32,874 bases of DNA from Candidatus Krumholzibacteriia bacterium (GCA_035268685.1 DATFKK010000171.1:1-32874); one strand, 5' to 3'. Shown: positions 25,256 through 32,874, numbered from the stretch's first letter. A program made the numbers and translations. Notes: generated from the sequence alone by a model not told the origin.

Positions 25256-26542
25256 ATGAACGAACCCGCGCTCGCTCCCGTCGACCCGTCCACGCTCGCC
25301 CGTCGCTTCGAAGCCGTGCGCGCGGCCACCCTGGCCCTGATCGCGCCGCTCGAGCCCGAGGACATGCAGGTCCAGTCGATGGCCGACGTCAGTCCGACGA
25401 AGTGGCACCTGGGCCACACCACGTGGTTCTTCGAGACCTTCGTGCTGGAGCCGCGGCCGGAGCACCGGCCGTTCCATCCTCGCTTCCGCGAGATCTTCAA
25501 CTCCTACTACCAGCAGGTGGGCGACCGGCACCCGCGGCCCGATCGTGGCCTGCTCACGCGGCCGAGACTGCGCGAGGTGCTCGAGTACCGCGAGCACGTG
25601 GAATCGCAGCTCGCCGGGATCCTGCACCGCGATCCCGAGTCGCTGGGCGAGCGCGCGCTGTCGCTGGTGGAACTGGGCCTGCACCACGAGCAGCAGCACC
25701 AGGAACTGATGCTCATGGACATCAAGCACGTGCTCGGCAGCAATCCGCTCGATCCGCGCTACCGTCCCGAGCGCGCGCCCGATCCCAGCACTCCGGCTCC
25801 TCTTCACTGGCACCGCGTCGACGGCGGTCTGGTCGAGATCGGCCACGACGGAAGGGGCTTCGGCTACGACAACGAATTCCCCCGCCACCGGGCCTGGGTC
25901 GAAGACGTCGAGATCGCGTCGCGACCGGTGACCAACCGCGAACTGCTGGAGTTCGTCGAGGACGGCGGCTATCTCGAGCCCACACTGTGGCTGGCCGACG
26001 CCTGGGACCACATGCAGAACCACGACCCCTGGTCGGCGCCCATGTACTGGGAACGCCGGGACGGCCGGTGGATGCAGTTCACGCTGCACGGTCTCGAGCC
26101 CCTGCGACTCGACGAGCCCGCGACGCATCTCTCGTACTACGAGGCCGACGCCTTCGCCCGGTGGACCGGCTACCGCCTGCCGACCGAGGACGAGTGGGAG
26201 AACATCGCGCACGATCTGCCCGTGGAAGGCAACTTCGCCGACGACGGCCGGTGGCATCCGCGCGCCTACACGGGCGATTCTGCCGACTCGGAGAACCGTC
26301 CCGTCCAGATGTTCGGCGACGTGTGGGAGTGGACGCAGAGCCACTACTCGCCCTACCCGGGCTTCCGGGCTCCGGCGGGCGCCGTGGGCGAGTACAACGG
26401 CAAGTTCATGGCCAACCAGTTCGTCCTGCGGGGCGGATGCTGGGCGACCCCGAAGGACCATGTGCGGGCGACCTACCGCAATTTCTTCCATCCGTGGACA
26501 CGCTGGCACTTCGGCGGCGTGCGTCTCGTCCGCGACGTCTGA
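25256..26542 (+). CDS. egtB: Ergothioneine biosynthesis sulfoxide synthase EgtB
   Basis: 428 residues. Non-heme iron enzyme that joins trimethylhistidine (hercynine) to a thiol (cysteine or gamma-glutamylcysteine) with oxygen. The N-terminal DinB-like domain contains KWHLGHTTWFFE (H51, at the same number as the mycobacterial iron ligand as I recall) and HHEQQHQEL with H143 and H147 spaced HxxxH. The C-terminal FGE-sulfatase/C-type-lectin domain has YRLPTEDEWE, GDVWEWTQSHYSPYPGF and VLRGGCWATP. GGAGAG (25243-25248) precedes ATG 25256. No EgtD methyltransferase is next to it, although the two are often paired. The modABC operon starts 45 bases downstream. Confidence 0.93.
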   Translation: MNEPALAPVDPSTLARRFEAVRAATLALIAPLEPEDMQVQSMADVSPTKWHLGHTTWFFETFVLEPRPEHRPFHPRFREIFNSYYQQVGDRHPRPDRGLLTRPRLREVLEYREHVESQLAGILHRDPESLGERALSLVELGLHHEQQHQELMLMDIKHVLGSNPLDPRYRPERAPDPSTPAPLHWHRVDGGLVEIGHDGRGFGYDNEFPRHRAWVEDVEIASRPVTNRELLEFVEDGGYLEPTLWLADAWDHMQNHDPWSAPMYWERRDGRWMQFTLHGLEPLRLDEPATHLSYYEADAFARWTGYRLPTEDEWENIAHDLPVEGNFADDGRWHPRAYTGDSADSENRPVQMFGDVWEWTQSHYSPYPGFRAPAGAVGEYNGKFMANQFVLRGGCWATPKDHVRATYRNFFHPWTRWHFGGVRLVRDV

Positions 26543-26587
26543 CCGGCTCCACGGTGAACTCCGGGAGTCCGTGGCGAGGAGAGATCG

Positions 26588-27337
26588 GTGCCCATTCGAG
26601 TTCTGATCCTGGCGTTCTGCGTTCTCACGAGCCTGCCGGCACTCGCGAGCGAAGTGCACCTGTCGGTCGCGACGAGTCTGACCGACGCCGTCCGCGACAT
26701 CCTCGCTCTCTACGGCGAGCGCCACGACGACGTGGTCCTGCGACCCAACTTCGCATCGTCGGGGGCACTGGCCCGGCAGATCGACCAGGGAGCACCGGCG
26801 CACGTCTACGCGTCGGCGAACGCGGCGTGGATGCAGTACCTGGTGGGCGAGGGCCGGGTCGTCAAGGGCAGCGTCCACACGTTGGCCCGCAACCGGTTGG
26901 TATTCGTCGGAGCCCCCGGCTCCGGAACCACGACGATGGCCGACCTCGCGGCGAGCGGGAGCATCGCCCTCGGAAGTCCGCGTAGTGTCCCGGCGGGGAC
27001 CTACGCGCGGCAGGCCCTCGAGGCCATGGGACTCTACGAAGAGCTCCGGCCCCGTATGGTGCTCACCCGAGACGTTCGGCAGGCGTTGCTCTACGCCGAC
27101 CGCGGCGAAACGGACGGCGCATTCGTCTACCGCACCGACGCCCGGCTCGCCCGGAACGCCGTCGTCCTCTTCGAGGTGCCCACGGACCTGCACGAGCCGA
27201 TCGTCTGCCCCGTCGGCCTGACCCCGGAGGGAAGCGAGAATCCGGCTGCCGTGTCGTTCTTCGCCTTCCTGGTCTCGGCCGAGGCGCGTGCGATCCTCGA
27301 GGAGTACGGATTCGACGTCGGTGTCGACGGGTCCTGA
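26588..27337 (+). CDS. modA: Molybdate ABC transporter, substrate-binding protein
   Basis: 249 residues. A signal peptide (MPIRVLILAFCVLTSLPALA) is cut before SEVHLSVATSLTDA. VATSLTDA and FASSGALARQIDQGAPAHVY are the ModA signatures that shape the oxyanion-binding pocket, and the later YADRGETDGAFVYRTDA is also typical. It delivers molybdate (or tungstate) to ModB in the periplasm. The start is GTG 26588 with a GGAGAG ribosome site. The stop overlaps the modB ATG (TGATG). No ModE regulator or molybdate riboswitch was seen. Confidence 0.93.
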   Translation: MPIRVLILAFCVLTSLPALASEVHLSVATSLTDAVRDILALYGERHDDVVLRPNFASSGALARQIDQGAPAHVYASANAAWMQYLVGEGRVVKGSVHTLARNRLVFVGAPGSGTTTMADLAASGSIALGSPRSVPAGTYARQALEAMGLYEELRPRMVLTRDVRQALLYADRGETDGAFVYRTDARLARNAVVLFEVPTDLHEPIVCPVGLTPEGSENPAAVSFFAFLVSAEARAILEEYGFDVGVDGS

Positions 27338-28026
27338 TGTTCGACTTCGCGCCCACGGACTGGCAGGCCATGGTCCTCTCGGCGCGGGTGGCCGTCACCG
27401 CCACCGTCGTCTCGCTGCCCTTCGGCATCGCGGTCGCCTACCTCATGGTCTTCACCCGGATGCGGGCGAAGGCCCTCTTCGACGGGATCGTGAACCTTCC
27501 TCTGGTCCTGCCACCGGTCGTGGTCGGGTACCTGCTGCTGCTCCTGCTCGGCCGTCGCAGCTGGCTCGGGCAGTGGCTCGAGAACGCCGGCATCGAGATC
27601 GTGTTCACCTGGAAGGCCGCGGTGATCGCATCGATGGTCGTGGGATTCCCTCTGCTCGTGCGCTCGGTGCGTATCGGCATGGAAGAGATCGACCCCCACC
27701 TGATCCAGGCCTCGCGGACACTGGGCGCTCGCTGGTACGACACCCTCATCACCGTGGTCCTGCCCCTCTCGCTGCGAGCCATCCTGGCCGGATCCACCCT
27801 CATGTTCGCGCGCAGCCTGGGCGAGTTCGGCGCCACCATCATCATCGCCGGCAACATCCCCGGCGTGACCCAGACCATCCCGCTGGCGATCTACGACTAC
27901 ACCAGTATGCCCGGTGGCGAGCGCATGGCCCTGGGACTGTGCGTGGTTTCGATCGTCCTGGCCCTGGCCGTGCTCATGGTGAACGAGGGGCTGGTGCAGC
28001 GCTTCGGCCGGGAGCGGCGGCGATGA
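27337..28026 (+). CDS. modB: Molybdate ABC transporter permease
   Basis: 229-residue inner-membrane permease with five or six hydrophobic helices. The ATPase-coupling EAA loop reads LIQASRTLGARWYDTLITVVLPLS. Two conserved segments, VNLPLVLPPVVVGYLLLLL and RSLGEFGATIIIAGNIPG, are typical of ModB. Its ATG shares a base with the modA stop, and its stop overlaps modC (ATGA). Full length. Confidence 0.95.
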   Translation: MFDFAPTDWQAMVLSARVAVTATVVSLPFGIAVAYLMVFTRMRAKALFDGIVNLPLVLPPVVVGYLLLLLLGRRSWLGQWLENAGIEIVFTWKAAVIASMVVGFPLLVRSVRIGMEEIDPHLIQASRTLGARWYDTLITVVLPLSLRAILAGSTLMFARSLGEFGATIIIAGNIPGVTQTIPLAIYDYTSMPGGERMALGLCVVSIVLALAVLMVNEGLVQRFGRERRR

Positions 28027-29078
28027 GACTCGAGGTCTCGCTGCACCGGCACCTGCCCGGCTTCCGGTTCGACGCCGAGTTCGTCGCCGAGGGATCACGC
28101 GTGGGGATCTTCGGCCCCTCGGGCAGCGGGAAGTCCACGCTGGTCAGCATGCTCGCCGGCCTCGTCCCCCCCGATCGAGGTCACGTCCGACTCGACGGCG
28201 ACACCCTCTTCGACGCGGGTCGCGGGATCGACCTGCCACCGGAACGGCGCCGGATCGGCGTGGTCTTCCAGCGCGCGCACCTCTTCCCGCACATGAACGT
28301 GCGCCGCAACCTGTTCTACGGACACGCGCGGGTGCCGGCCGCAGAGCGCAGGATCGACCCCGCCACCCTGATCGAGGTCCTCGGTCTCGGTGGTCTGCTA
28401 GAGCGGGGCGTGTCGCGACTGTCGGGCGGCGAGCGTCAGCGGGTGGCCATCGGACGCGCAGTGCTGTCGAACCCGCGACTCATCCTGCTCGACGAGCCCC
28501 TGACCGGCCTCGACGACCACCTGAAGTACCAGATCGTTCCGCACCTGAGAGAGGTGTTCGACCGCTTCGACGTTCCCCTGATGTTCATCAGCCACTCACT
28601 CGAGGAGATGCAGATGCTCACCGAGCGGGTGCTGGAGTTCGACGAAGGACGGCTCTGTGCGCAGACGACGACGGCCGACCTTGCTCGGCGCCGCATGGGA
28701 ACCGGCCAGAACGGCTACGTGAACCTGCTGAGCGCGGACCGCGTCGGAGAACACGACGGCTTGACGATCTACCGCTGGGGTCATCAGGAGATCCGCGTCA
28801 CCGACGGAGCGGCGAGTCCCACGTCGACGTTCGAGCTCGAGTCGAAGGACATCACGCTGTTCGAGCGTCGGCCCGAGGCCACGAGTGCCCGCAATACTCT
28901 GCAATGCCACGTCCGCGAGCTCTTCGGAGCCGGAAACCGCGTGGGCGTGGACCTCGCCTGCGGCAACGAGCGACTCGTCGTGCAGATCACGCGGGACTCC
29001 GCCCGAGAGCTCCGTCTGGCCCCGGATCGTCCCATCGTCGCCGTCTTCAAGGCCTCGGCCCTGCGCCGTCTGTGGTGA
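28023..29078 (+). CDS. modC: Molybdate ABC transporter ATP-binding protein
   Basis: 351 residues. Walker A GPSGSGKST (31-39), signature LSGGERQR (133-140), Walker B LILLDEP (to 159) and the switch histidine in MFISHSLEEM are intact. A C-terminal region (about 285-351, from SARNTLQCHVRELF) is the Mop/TOBE domain that binds molybdate and regulates transport. The start is ATG 28023, overlapping modB. The last 32 bases overlap the end of the convergent alanine racemase gene, so both C-terminal tails are encoded by the same DNA. Confidence 0.94.
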   Translation: MRLEVSLHRHLPGFRFDAEFVAEGSRVGIFGPSGSGKSTLVSMLAGLVPPDRGHVRLDGDTLFDAGRGIDLPPERRRIGVVFQRAHLFPHMNVRRNLFYGHARVPAAERRIDPATLIEVLGLGGLLERGVSRLSGGERQRVAIGRAVLSNPRLILLDEPLTGLDDHLKYQIVPHLREVFDRFDVPLMFISHSLEEMQMLTERVLEFDEGRLCAQTTTADLARRRMGTGQNGYVNLLSADRVGEHDGLTIYRWGHQEIRVTDGAASPTSTFELESKDITLFERRPEATSARNTLQCHVRELFGAGNRVGVDLACGNERLVVQITRDSARELRLAPDRPIVAVFKASALRRLW

Positions 29079-30255
29079 GCCCGGCGCCGGCCCCGACCAC
29101 GGCCGGCGTGGTCGCGATCCTCGGAATGTGGTCGGGGAGGCGCGTGAGCAGCTCGTAGTTCATGCTGTTGTTCATGTCGCTGAACGAACTCACCGTCATG
29201 ACCTGATCGCCCTGCCGTCCGATGAGCACGACCTCGTCGTGCACCTCGACCCCTTCGATTTCGGTGACGTCGATCACCAGCATGTTCATGTTCACGGTCC
29301 CCACCACCGGTGCCCGCTGCCCACCCACCAGGACGTGCCCATTGTTGCTCAGATCGCGGCCGAAACCGTAGCCGTAGCCCACGGGAACGGTCGCGATCCG
29401 GCTCGGCCGGGTGGTGAGATAGGTCTTCCCGTAGCTGACATAGGCACCCTCGGGCACATGGTTCACGCTGAGGATCTTGCTCTTCCACGTGAGAATGCGC
29501 TCGAGAGGATCCTCGCGCAGGCCGTGTTGGCGCAGGAAGGCCGATCGCGTCTCCTGGTTCGGCCAGAATCCGTAGCTGGCGATCCCGATCCGGACGAGAT
29601 CCATGATCGAATCCGGATAGTTGAACAGCGCACCCGAACACGCGGTGTGGCGGTAGCGCGGCTCGATTCCCTGATCTCGGAGTTCACCGCACAGACGGCG
29701 GAAGGTGGCGATCTGCTCCTCGATGCGATCGACGCTCTGCAGATCCTCCGCGCCGGCGTAGTGGGTACACAGGCCTTCGACCTCGAGCACGGCAGCGTCG
29801 TTTTGGAGCAACTCCACCACCTCGGGCAACTGGTCCTCGCAGAAGCCCGTGCGATGCATTCCCGTCTCGAGTTCTACGTGGATGCGTGCGGGGCGTCCGA
29901 GGTCACGGGCCGCCGCGATCGCTGCCCGCAGGCGCTCGAGCGTGAACACGAAGAACGAGACGTCGCGCTCTATCGCCCACGACAGGTGATCGTCGTCGAC
30001 GAAGCCGAGGATCATCAGGTCGCTGTTCGCGCCCATGGTCCGTTGCACACGCATGGCCTCGGCCACACTGAAGACCGAGAAGTGATTCACCCCGCAGTCT
30101 TCGATCAACGGGAGCAGGGACTCGATCCCGTGACCGTAGGCATTGGCCTTCACTACCATCGAGAAGCTCGTACCGTCGGGCACGAGCGACCGCAGGAAGG
30201 CAATGTTCCGGTTGAGGGCCGCACCGTCGAGCTCGATGTAGGAGGTGTGCAGCAC
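29047..30255 (-). CDS. alr: Alanine racemase
   Basis: 402 residues. PLP enzyme that converts L- to D-alanine for peptidoglycan. The PLP lysine is K36 in MVVKANAYGHG and the second catalytic base is Y275 in YVSYGKTY. HVELETGMHRTGF and VPVGYGYGFGR are family motifs. The usual MDQ loop reads NMNMLVIDVT, a variant I associate with some non-proteobacterial enzymes. The start is a GTG at 30255 with GGAGAA 5 bases upstream; the frame is open further upstream without homology. The last about 20 residues (Gly/Ala-rich) extend past the usual end into modC. A -10-like TATACA (30290-30285) sits about 30 bases upstream of the start on the minus strand. Confidence 0.93.
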   Translation of the reverse strand: MLHTSYIELDGAALNRNIAFLRSLVPDGTSFSMVVKANAYGHGIESLLPLIEDCGVNHFSVFSVAEAMRVQRTMGANSDLMILGFVDDDHLSWAIERDVSFFVFTLERLRAAIAAARDLGRPARIHVELETGMHRTGFCEDQLPEVVELLQNDAAVLEVEGLCTHYAGAEDLQSVDRIEEQIATFRRLCGELRDQGIEPRYRHTACSGALFNYPDSIMDLVRIGIASYGFWPNQETRSAFLRQHGLREDPLERILTWKSKILSVNHVPEGAYVSYGKTYLTTRPSRIATVPVGYGYGFGRDLSNNGHVLVGGQRAPVVGTVNMNMLVIDVTEIEGVEVHDEVVLIGRQGDQVMTVSSFSDMNNSMNYELLTRLPDHIPRIATTPAVVGAGAGLTTDGAGPRP

Positions 30256-30482
30256 GTCGATTCTCCGTGTACTCGAGGAAGGGCTGTATACGACGCCGGC
30301 GCAGGCTGCCACGGCACCCCCGGCGGTGTCGAGCGACGACACGACAACTTCACAAAGGCACCGGTCACGAGGCCCGGCGGCGGAGCGTAGAAGCCCGCGA
30401 GAACGATCCACGAGGAGACCGAGGACCCCGCCACTCGTGCGCGCCCGCTCCTTCACCCGATTCCGATGACGAGGAGACGACC

Positions 30483-30863
30483 ATGCGTTCCCGGAAGCCC
30501 TTCTCCCTGCTGGCCTTCGCCTTGATCGCGACGCTCGGCCTTGCCGTGGGCACCCCGCACGCCCAGCACTCCGGCGACGAACCGACGCGCATCCACCTGA
30601 CGGAGAAGAACGGGTACTTCCAGGCGAAGGAGACCCTCATGAACCTCGAACCCGGCACCTACGTGTTCGAGGTGAAGAACGAGGCCGGCAAAATGGTCGG
30701 TTTCCAGTTGCAGGACCTCAAGACCGGCGAGCAGCTCGCCATGGGGCCCATCAAACCCGGTAAGACCAAGGAGTACGAGGTCGAGATCAGCTCCAATGGG
30801 TTCCGTTACCGCTGCCCGATCAATCCGACTCCCTGGTACGAGGTGAACGTGGGCGGCATGTAG
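30483..30863 (+). CDS. Secreted cupredoxin-like protein lacking copper histidines
   Basis: 126 residues with a signal peptide (MRSRKPFSLLAFALIATLGL, cut near THPHA/QHSG-like residues 25-30). The mature part fits a small cupredoxin fold: LEPGTYVFEVKNEAGKMVGF, GPIKPGKTKEYEVEI, and the final loop FRYRCPINPTPWYEVNVGGM. Blue copper sites use two His, Cys and often Met. Here the Cys and a Met are kept, but the first His position (KMVGF) and the second (between CPI and the Met) have no histidine. Copper binding is doubtful; it may be a structural or protein-binding derivative. GAGGAG (30471-30476) precedes ATG 30483. It is divergent from alr over a 227-base gap with no other gene and is followed by a strong terminator. 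Confidence 0.82.
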   Translation: MRSRKPFSLLAFALIATLGLAVGTPHAQHSGDEPTRIHLTEKNGYFQAKETLMNLEPGTYVFEVKNEAGKMVGFQLQDLKTGEQLAMGPIKPGKTKEYEVEISSNGFRYRCPINPTPWYEVNVGGM

Positions 30864-30888
30864 ACCGTGCTCCCGCCACGTCACCCGG

Positions 30889-30918
30889 CGCCGGTCGTCC
30901 GAGGACGGCCGGCGTTTT
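30889..30918 (+). terminator. Intrinsic terminator after the cupredoxin-like gene
   Basis: A stem of 11-12 pairs (30889-30900 with 30903-30914, one T-G wobble) is followed directly by TTTT (30915-30918) and then GCGTTTCCTTT. It lies 25 bases after the stop at 30863. This is the best-formed intrinsic terminator in the window together with the one at 32267. Confidence 0.85.
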
Positions 30919-30952
30919 GCGTTTCCTTTCGCCACGATCTCGTGCGAGACGG

Positions 30953-30981
30953 TTGGTGGGAAGACTTCGGCGTGCTACCAT
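30953..30981 (+). promoter_or_regulatory. Predicted promoter of the secreted two-domain protein gene, with long leader
   Basis: TTGGTG (30953-30958) and TACCAT (30976-30981) are separated by 17 bases. Transcription from about 30988 would give a 5' leader of about 260 bases before ATG 31247. The gap 30919-31246 holds no convincing gene. A small GAGCG/CGCTC hairpin (31005-31009/31013-31017) is the only structure I noticed. Prediction only. Confidence 0.35.
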
Positions 30982-31246
30982 CGAACGCGCTTCGCAGGAA
31001 TGCGGAGCGATTCGCTCGACTCCTTCCTGCCCCTCACGCACGGGACGGAAGGGTCGCCCATCGCGATCGGGCCCTCCGCCACTGGACGCGCCGGATCGAA
31101 ACTCCCAGGTTCGAGAGCGACACCATCGCGCCAGCACCCACTCTCCACCGAGCCATTCGACTCGCGCGTTCGTCGCCACGAGCGTGTGTGTGGACGCTGT
31201 CCACGGTGGTGCCGTGTCCGGACCGTTCTCACAGAGGACGTGTTCC

Positions 31247-32233
31247 ATGCAACGACGGACAACGCAATTCCTGACCTTCCTCCTCGCCATCGCCGTGGCC
31301 TCTCCGGCGCTCGCCGACAAGACCCAGCCCTTCGAGGCCCTGGGTGACCTGTCCGACCGCGTGCCGACCGAGGAGACCGCCGAGAACAAGGGCCTGCTCG
31401 ACTGCTCCAACGCCACTCCCGTGATGCTCGACCAGACCTACACGGGCGACACGAACAACGGCGTGAACAACGTGTCGACGTACAGCTGCAGCTTCTTCGA
31501 CGAGTCGGGCCCCGAGCTCGTGTACGAGCTGACCCTCGCCGAGCCGGCCAACTTCACCGTGAACCTCATTCCCGAGGCCGGTGTCGACCTGGACCTCGCC
31601 GTGCTCGACCAGTGCGACGAGGACCTGGGCTGCCTGATCGTGGCCGACACGGGCGTGTCGACGAACACCCCGCAGTCGGGCACGATCTACTTCGTGGTCG
31701 ACGGCTTCCAGGGCGCGGCCGGGACCTTCACGCTCGAGTTCATCCGCGATCCCGATCCCGAGCCGATCGACGCCTGCGATCGCGTCGAGCAGCCGCTGCC
31801 CGGCGAAGAGGGCGACGTGCTGACCGGCGTGTTCCCGATTTCGGGCAACACCTGCGGCTCGCCGAACACGGTCGAGTTCCTCGACTGCGCCGACTTCGCC
31901 GAGGCCGGCAGCGACAACTGGTACGAGATCGTCCTGCTCCCGGACGCCTCGATCGACGCCGCGGTCACCAGCTCGGCCGACGGAGCACTCTGGATCCTCG
32001 ACGCCTGCAGCGAGCCGCTGAACTGCCTCGCCTACGGCGACGCCACGCTCACGGGTGAGACCGAGGTCGTGTCGTACACCAACAACACCGGTGAGACGCA
32101 GGCCGTGTACCTCGTCGTGGACTCCTTCGGCACCGACTCCTGCGGCGACTACACCGGTGAGATCACCATCAACCCGCCCGGAGTCGTGGACACCGAGCCC
32201 GCGAGCTGGGGCGGCATCAAGTCGAAGTTCTAG
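31247..32233 (+). CDS. Secreted protein with two PPC-like beta domains and C-terminal SWGGIKSKF
   Basis: 328 residues. A signal peptide (MQRRTTQFLTFLLAIAVASPALA) is cut before DKTQPF. Two all-beta units of about 120 residues follow (about 55-170 and 180-315). Each has an NWYEIVL/ELVYELTL strand, a D-rich LDLAVLDQC or LWILDAC strand, and a YFVVDGF/YLVVDSF strand, the pattern of bacterial pre-peptidase C-terminal (PPC) domains. Paired cysteines suggest disulfides, so export is likely. There is no peptidase or other catalytic domain. The last residues, ASWGGIKSKF, match the end of the neighbouring beta-helix protein (SFGGFKGRFR). GAGGA (31234-31238) precedes ATG 31247. Flanked by its own predicted promoter and a good terminator, it is monocistronic. 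Function unknown. Confidence 0.85.
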   Translation: MQRRTTQFLTFLLAIAVASPALADKTQPFEALGDLSDRVPTEETAENKGLLDCSNATPVMLDQTYTGDTNNGVNNVSTYSCSFFDESGPELVYELTLAEPANFTVNLIPEAGVDLDLAVLDQCDEDLGCLIVADTGVSTNTPQSGTIYFVVDGFQGAAGTFTLEFIRDPDPEPIDACDRVEQPLPGEEGDVLTGVFPISGNTCGSPNTVEFLDCADFAEAGSDNWYEIVLLPDASIDAAVTSSADGALWILDACSEPLNCLAYGDATLTGETEVVSYTNNTGETQAVYLVVDSFGTDSCGDYTGEITINPPGVVDTEPASWGGIKSKF

Positions 32234-32266
32234 TCGACGAGCCGTCGACGACGACGTCTCGGAACG

Positions 32267-32298
32267 GGGCCCTGTCGCGGAAGCGGTGGGGCCCTTTT
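32267..32298 (+). terminator. Intrinsic terminator after the secreted two-domain protein gene
   Basis: GGGCCCTGTCGC (32267-32278) pairs with GCGGTGGGGCCC (32283-32294) with three G-T wobbles, around a GGAA tetraloop, and is followed directly by TTTT (32295-32298) and CT. It lies 33 bases after the stop. The interval from here to 32462 shows no gene. Confidence 0.82.
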
Positions 32299-32462
32299 CT
32301 ATGGCCCGGCGCGGATTTCGTCCTCGCTTCCACGCCTTGACCACCGCGCTCGAGCATTTCTACCTGCAGGACCGGCTGGACGCGATCTCCGAAAGTCCGA
32401 GCCCCTCGAGGCCCGGCCCCCATCTCTCGAGGACGGACGAGACCCCAGACTGCATGACCACG

Positions 32463-32874
32463 CTAATTGTCCTGCCGGAACCTCCCCTTGAATCCGCCGA
32501 ATGATTGGTCTTCATTCGATACTGGGAGCAGACGGAAAGGCTCGAAGTCGACCACCGCATTGATCGTCACGGCCGGATTCGGCGGTGGATCGTTTCCATC
32601 CTTGATCCGATCCGCGATCTCTTGGCGGTCCGTGGTCCCCCAGTAGTTGTTCTCGAAGTTGAAGACTGTGACCGGTTCGTCCGGATAAGACGAGACTCGG
32701 ATGAAATCCTCGCCCGGCCTTGGGATCAGATCGCAATCGTTCATTCGCATCACGGCTCCGATCTCCAAGACGATGGCCGGACCCACAGTGTCCGTAAAGC
32801 TGGACGAGACCACATTCGCTCGAGCACCGCCTGTGCAGTAGAACGCCGCGAAGTCGACGTCGTGAACCTCAGCC
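32463..32874 (-). CDS. C-terminal part of a secreted beta-helix-type protein, partial
   Basis: The minus-strand frame is open to the right edge (136 codons visible, begun off-window). It shows irregular short strands (AEVHDVDFAAFYCTGG, VVSSSFTDTVGPAIVLEIG) and then NFENNYWGTTDRQEIADRI, PNPAVTINAVVDFEPF. This NNYWGT-DxxxI-D-VDFEPF ending is typical of the last coil of right-handed parallel beta-helix proteins from secreted or surface repeat families. The extreme C-terminus, QSFGGFKGRFRQDN, resembles SWGGIKSKF of the convergent neighbour. Base composition is about 56% G+C by counting lines, lower than the genes to its left, and codons ending in A/T are common. The role cannot be told from this fragment. 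Confidence 0.75.
   Translation of the reverse strand, partial: AEVHDVDFAAFYCTGGARANVVSSSFTDTVGPAIVLEIGAVMRMNDCDLIPRPGEDFIRVSSYPDEPVTVFNFENNYWGTTDRQEIADRIKDGNDPPPNPAVTINAVVDFEPFRLLPVSNEDQSFGGFKGRFRQDN

Noticed and set aside
27288-28022. Upstream extension of the modC frame across modB
   Set aside because: No ABC homology before the ATG at 28023, which overlaps the modB stop. The extension is a shadow of modB.
1-32874. tRNA genes, CRISPR arrays, insertion sequences, prophage or defence genes
   Set aside because: I looked for regularly spaced repeats, transposase or integrase motifs and cloverleaf-like segments with conserved T-arm sequence and found none. Apparent repeats are the beta-propeller and TPR coding repeats and the short photolyase repeat.

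Overview
The window is a GC-rich (roughly two-thirds G+C by eye), gene-dense bacterial chromosome segment. It carries a compact complete histidine operon, a Reg_prop/Y_Y_Y hybrid sensor kinase, an iron-sulfur (FeS-BCP/CryPro) photolyase, EgtB, a CPA2 antiporter with an EIIA domain, a TolB-like/TPR membrane protein, and secreted proteins that share a short C-terminal motif. I infer an aerobic, light-exposed, Gram-negative-type bacterium, possibly an uncultured lineage of the FCB group (Krumholzibacteriota/Eisenbacteria-like). This placement is inference only, since no rRNA or marker gene is present. No tRNA, CRISPR array or insertion sequence was seen.

Layout. 1-1488 (minus): an SDR cut by the window edge and a zinc-free MDR oxidoreductase. 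1569-9019 (plus): his promoter, a His-rich leader peptide with a mutually exclusive hairpin pair (attenuator), then hisG, hisC-HAD, hisB, hisH, hisF, hisA-hisI-hisE and hisD. These seven tightly coupled ORFs cover every histidine step if the HAD domain is the histidinol-phosphate phosphatase. 9035-9832 (minus): proC. 9908-15219 (minus): remnants of a DUF4212/sodium-solute symporter/DUF294/DEDDh-exonuclease locus, whose pieces carry internal in-frame deletions or truncation, surrounding one intact 1253-residue hybrid histidine kinase. 15367-16982 (minus): a secreted tandem-repeat protein and a TrkA-C membrane protein. 17237-17848 (plus): MarC. 17855-20954 (minus): a four-helix membrane protein, a membrane-anchored peroxiredoxin-like protein and the photolyase. 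21107-27337 onward (plus): antiporter, TPR protein, EgtB and modABC. 29047-30255 (minus): alanine racemase. 30483-32233 (plus): a cupredoxin-like protein without copper histidines and a secreted two-domain protein, each followed by a good terminator. 32463-32874 (minus): the C-terminal end of a beta-helix secreted protein in lower-GC DNA.

The items most worth pursuing are: (1) the his attenuator with eight His codons in a 21-codon leader; (2) the C-terminal motif S[WF]GG[IF]K[SG][KR]F shared by two unrelated neighbouring secreted proteins, a candidate sorting tag; (3) the decayed symporter locus, in which every junction I can locate keeps frame; (4) the HisA-HisI-HisE fusion with a eukaryote-like HisA and the HisC-HAD fusion. 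All family assignments come from reading motifs in the sequence; nothing was searched.
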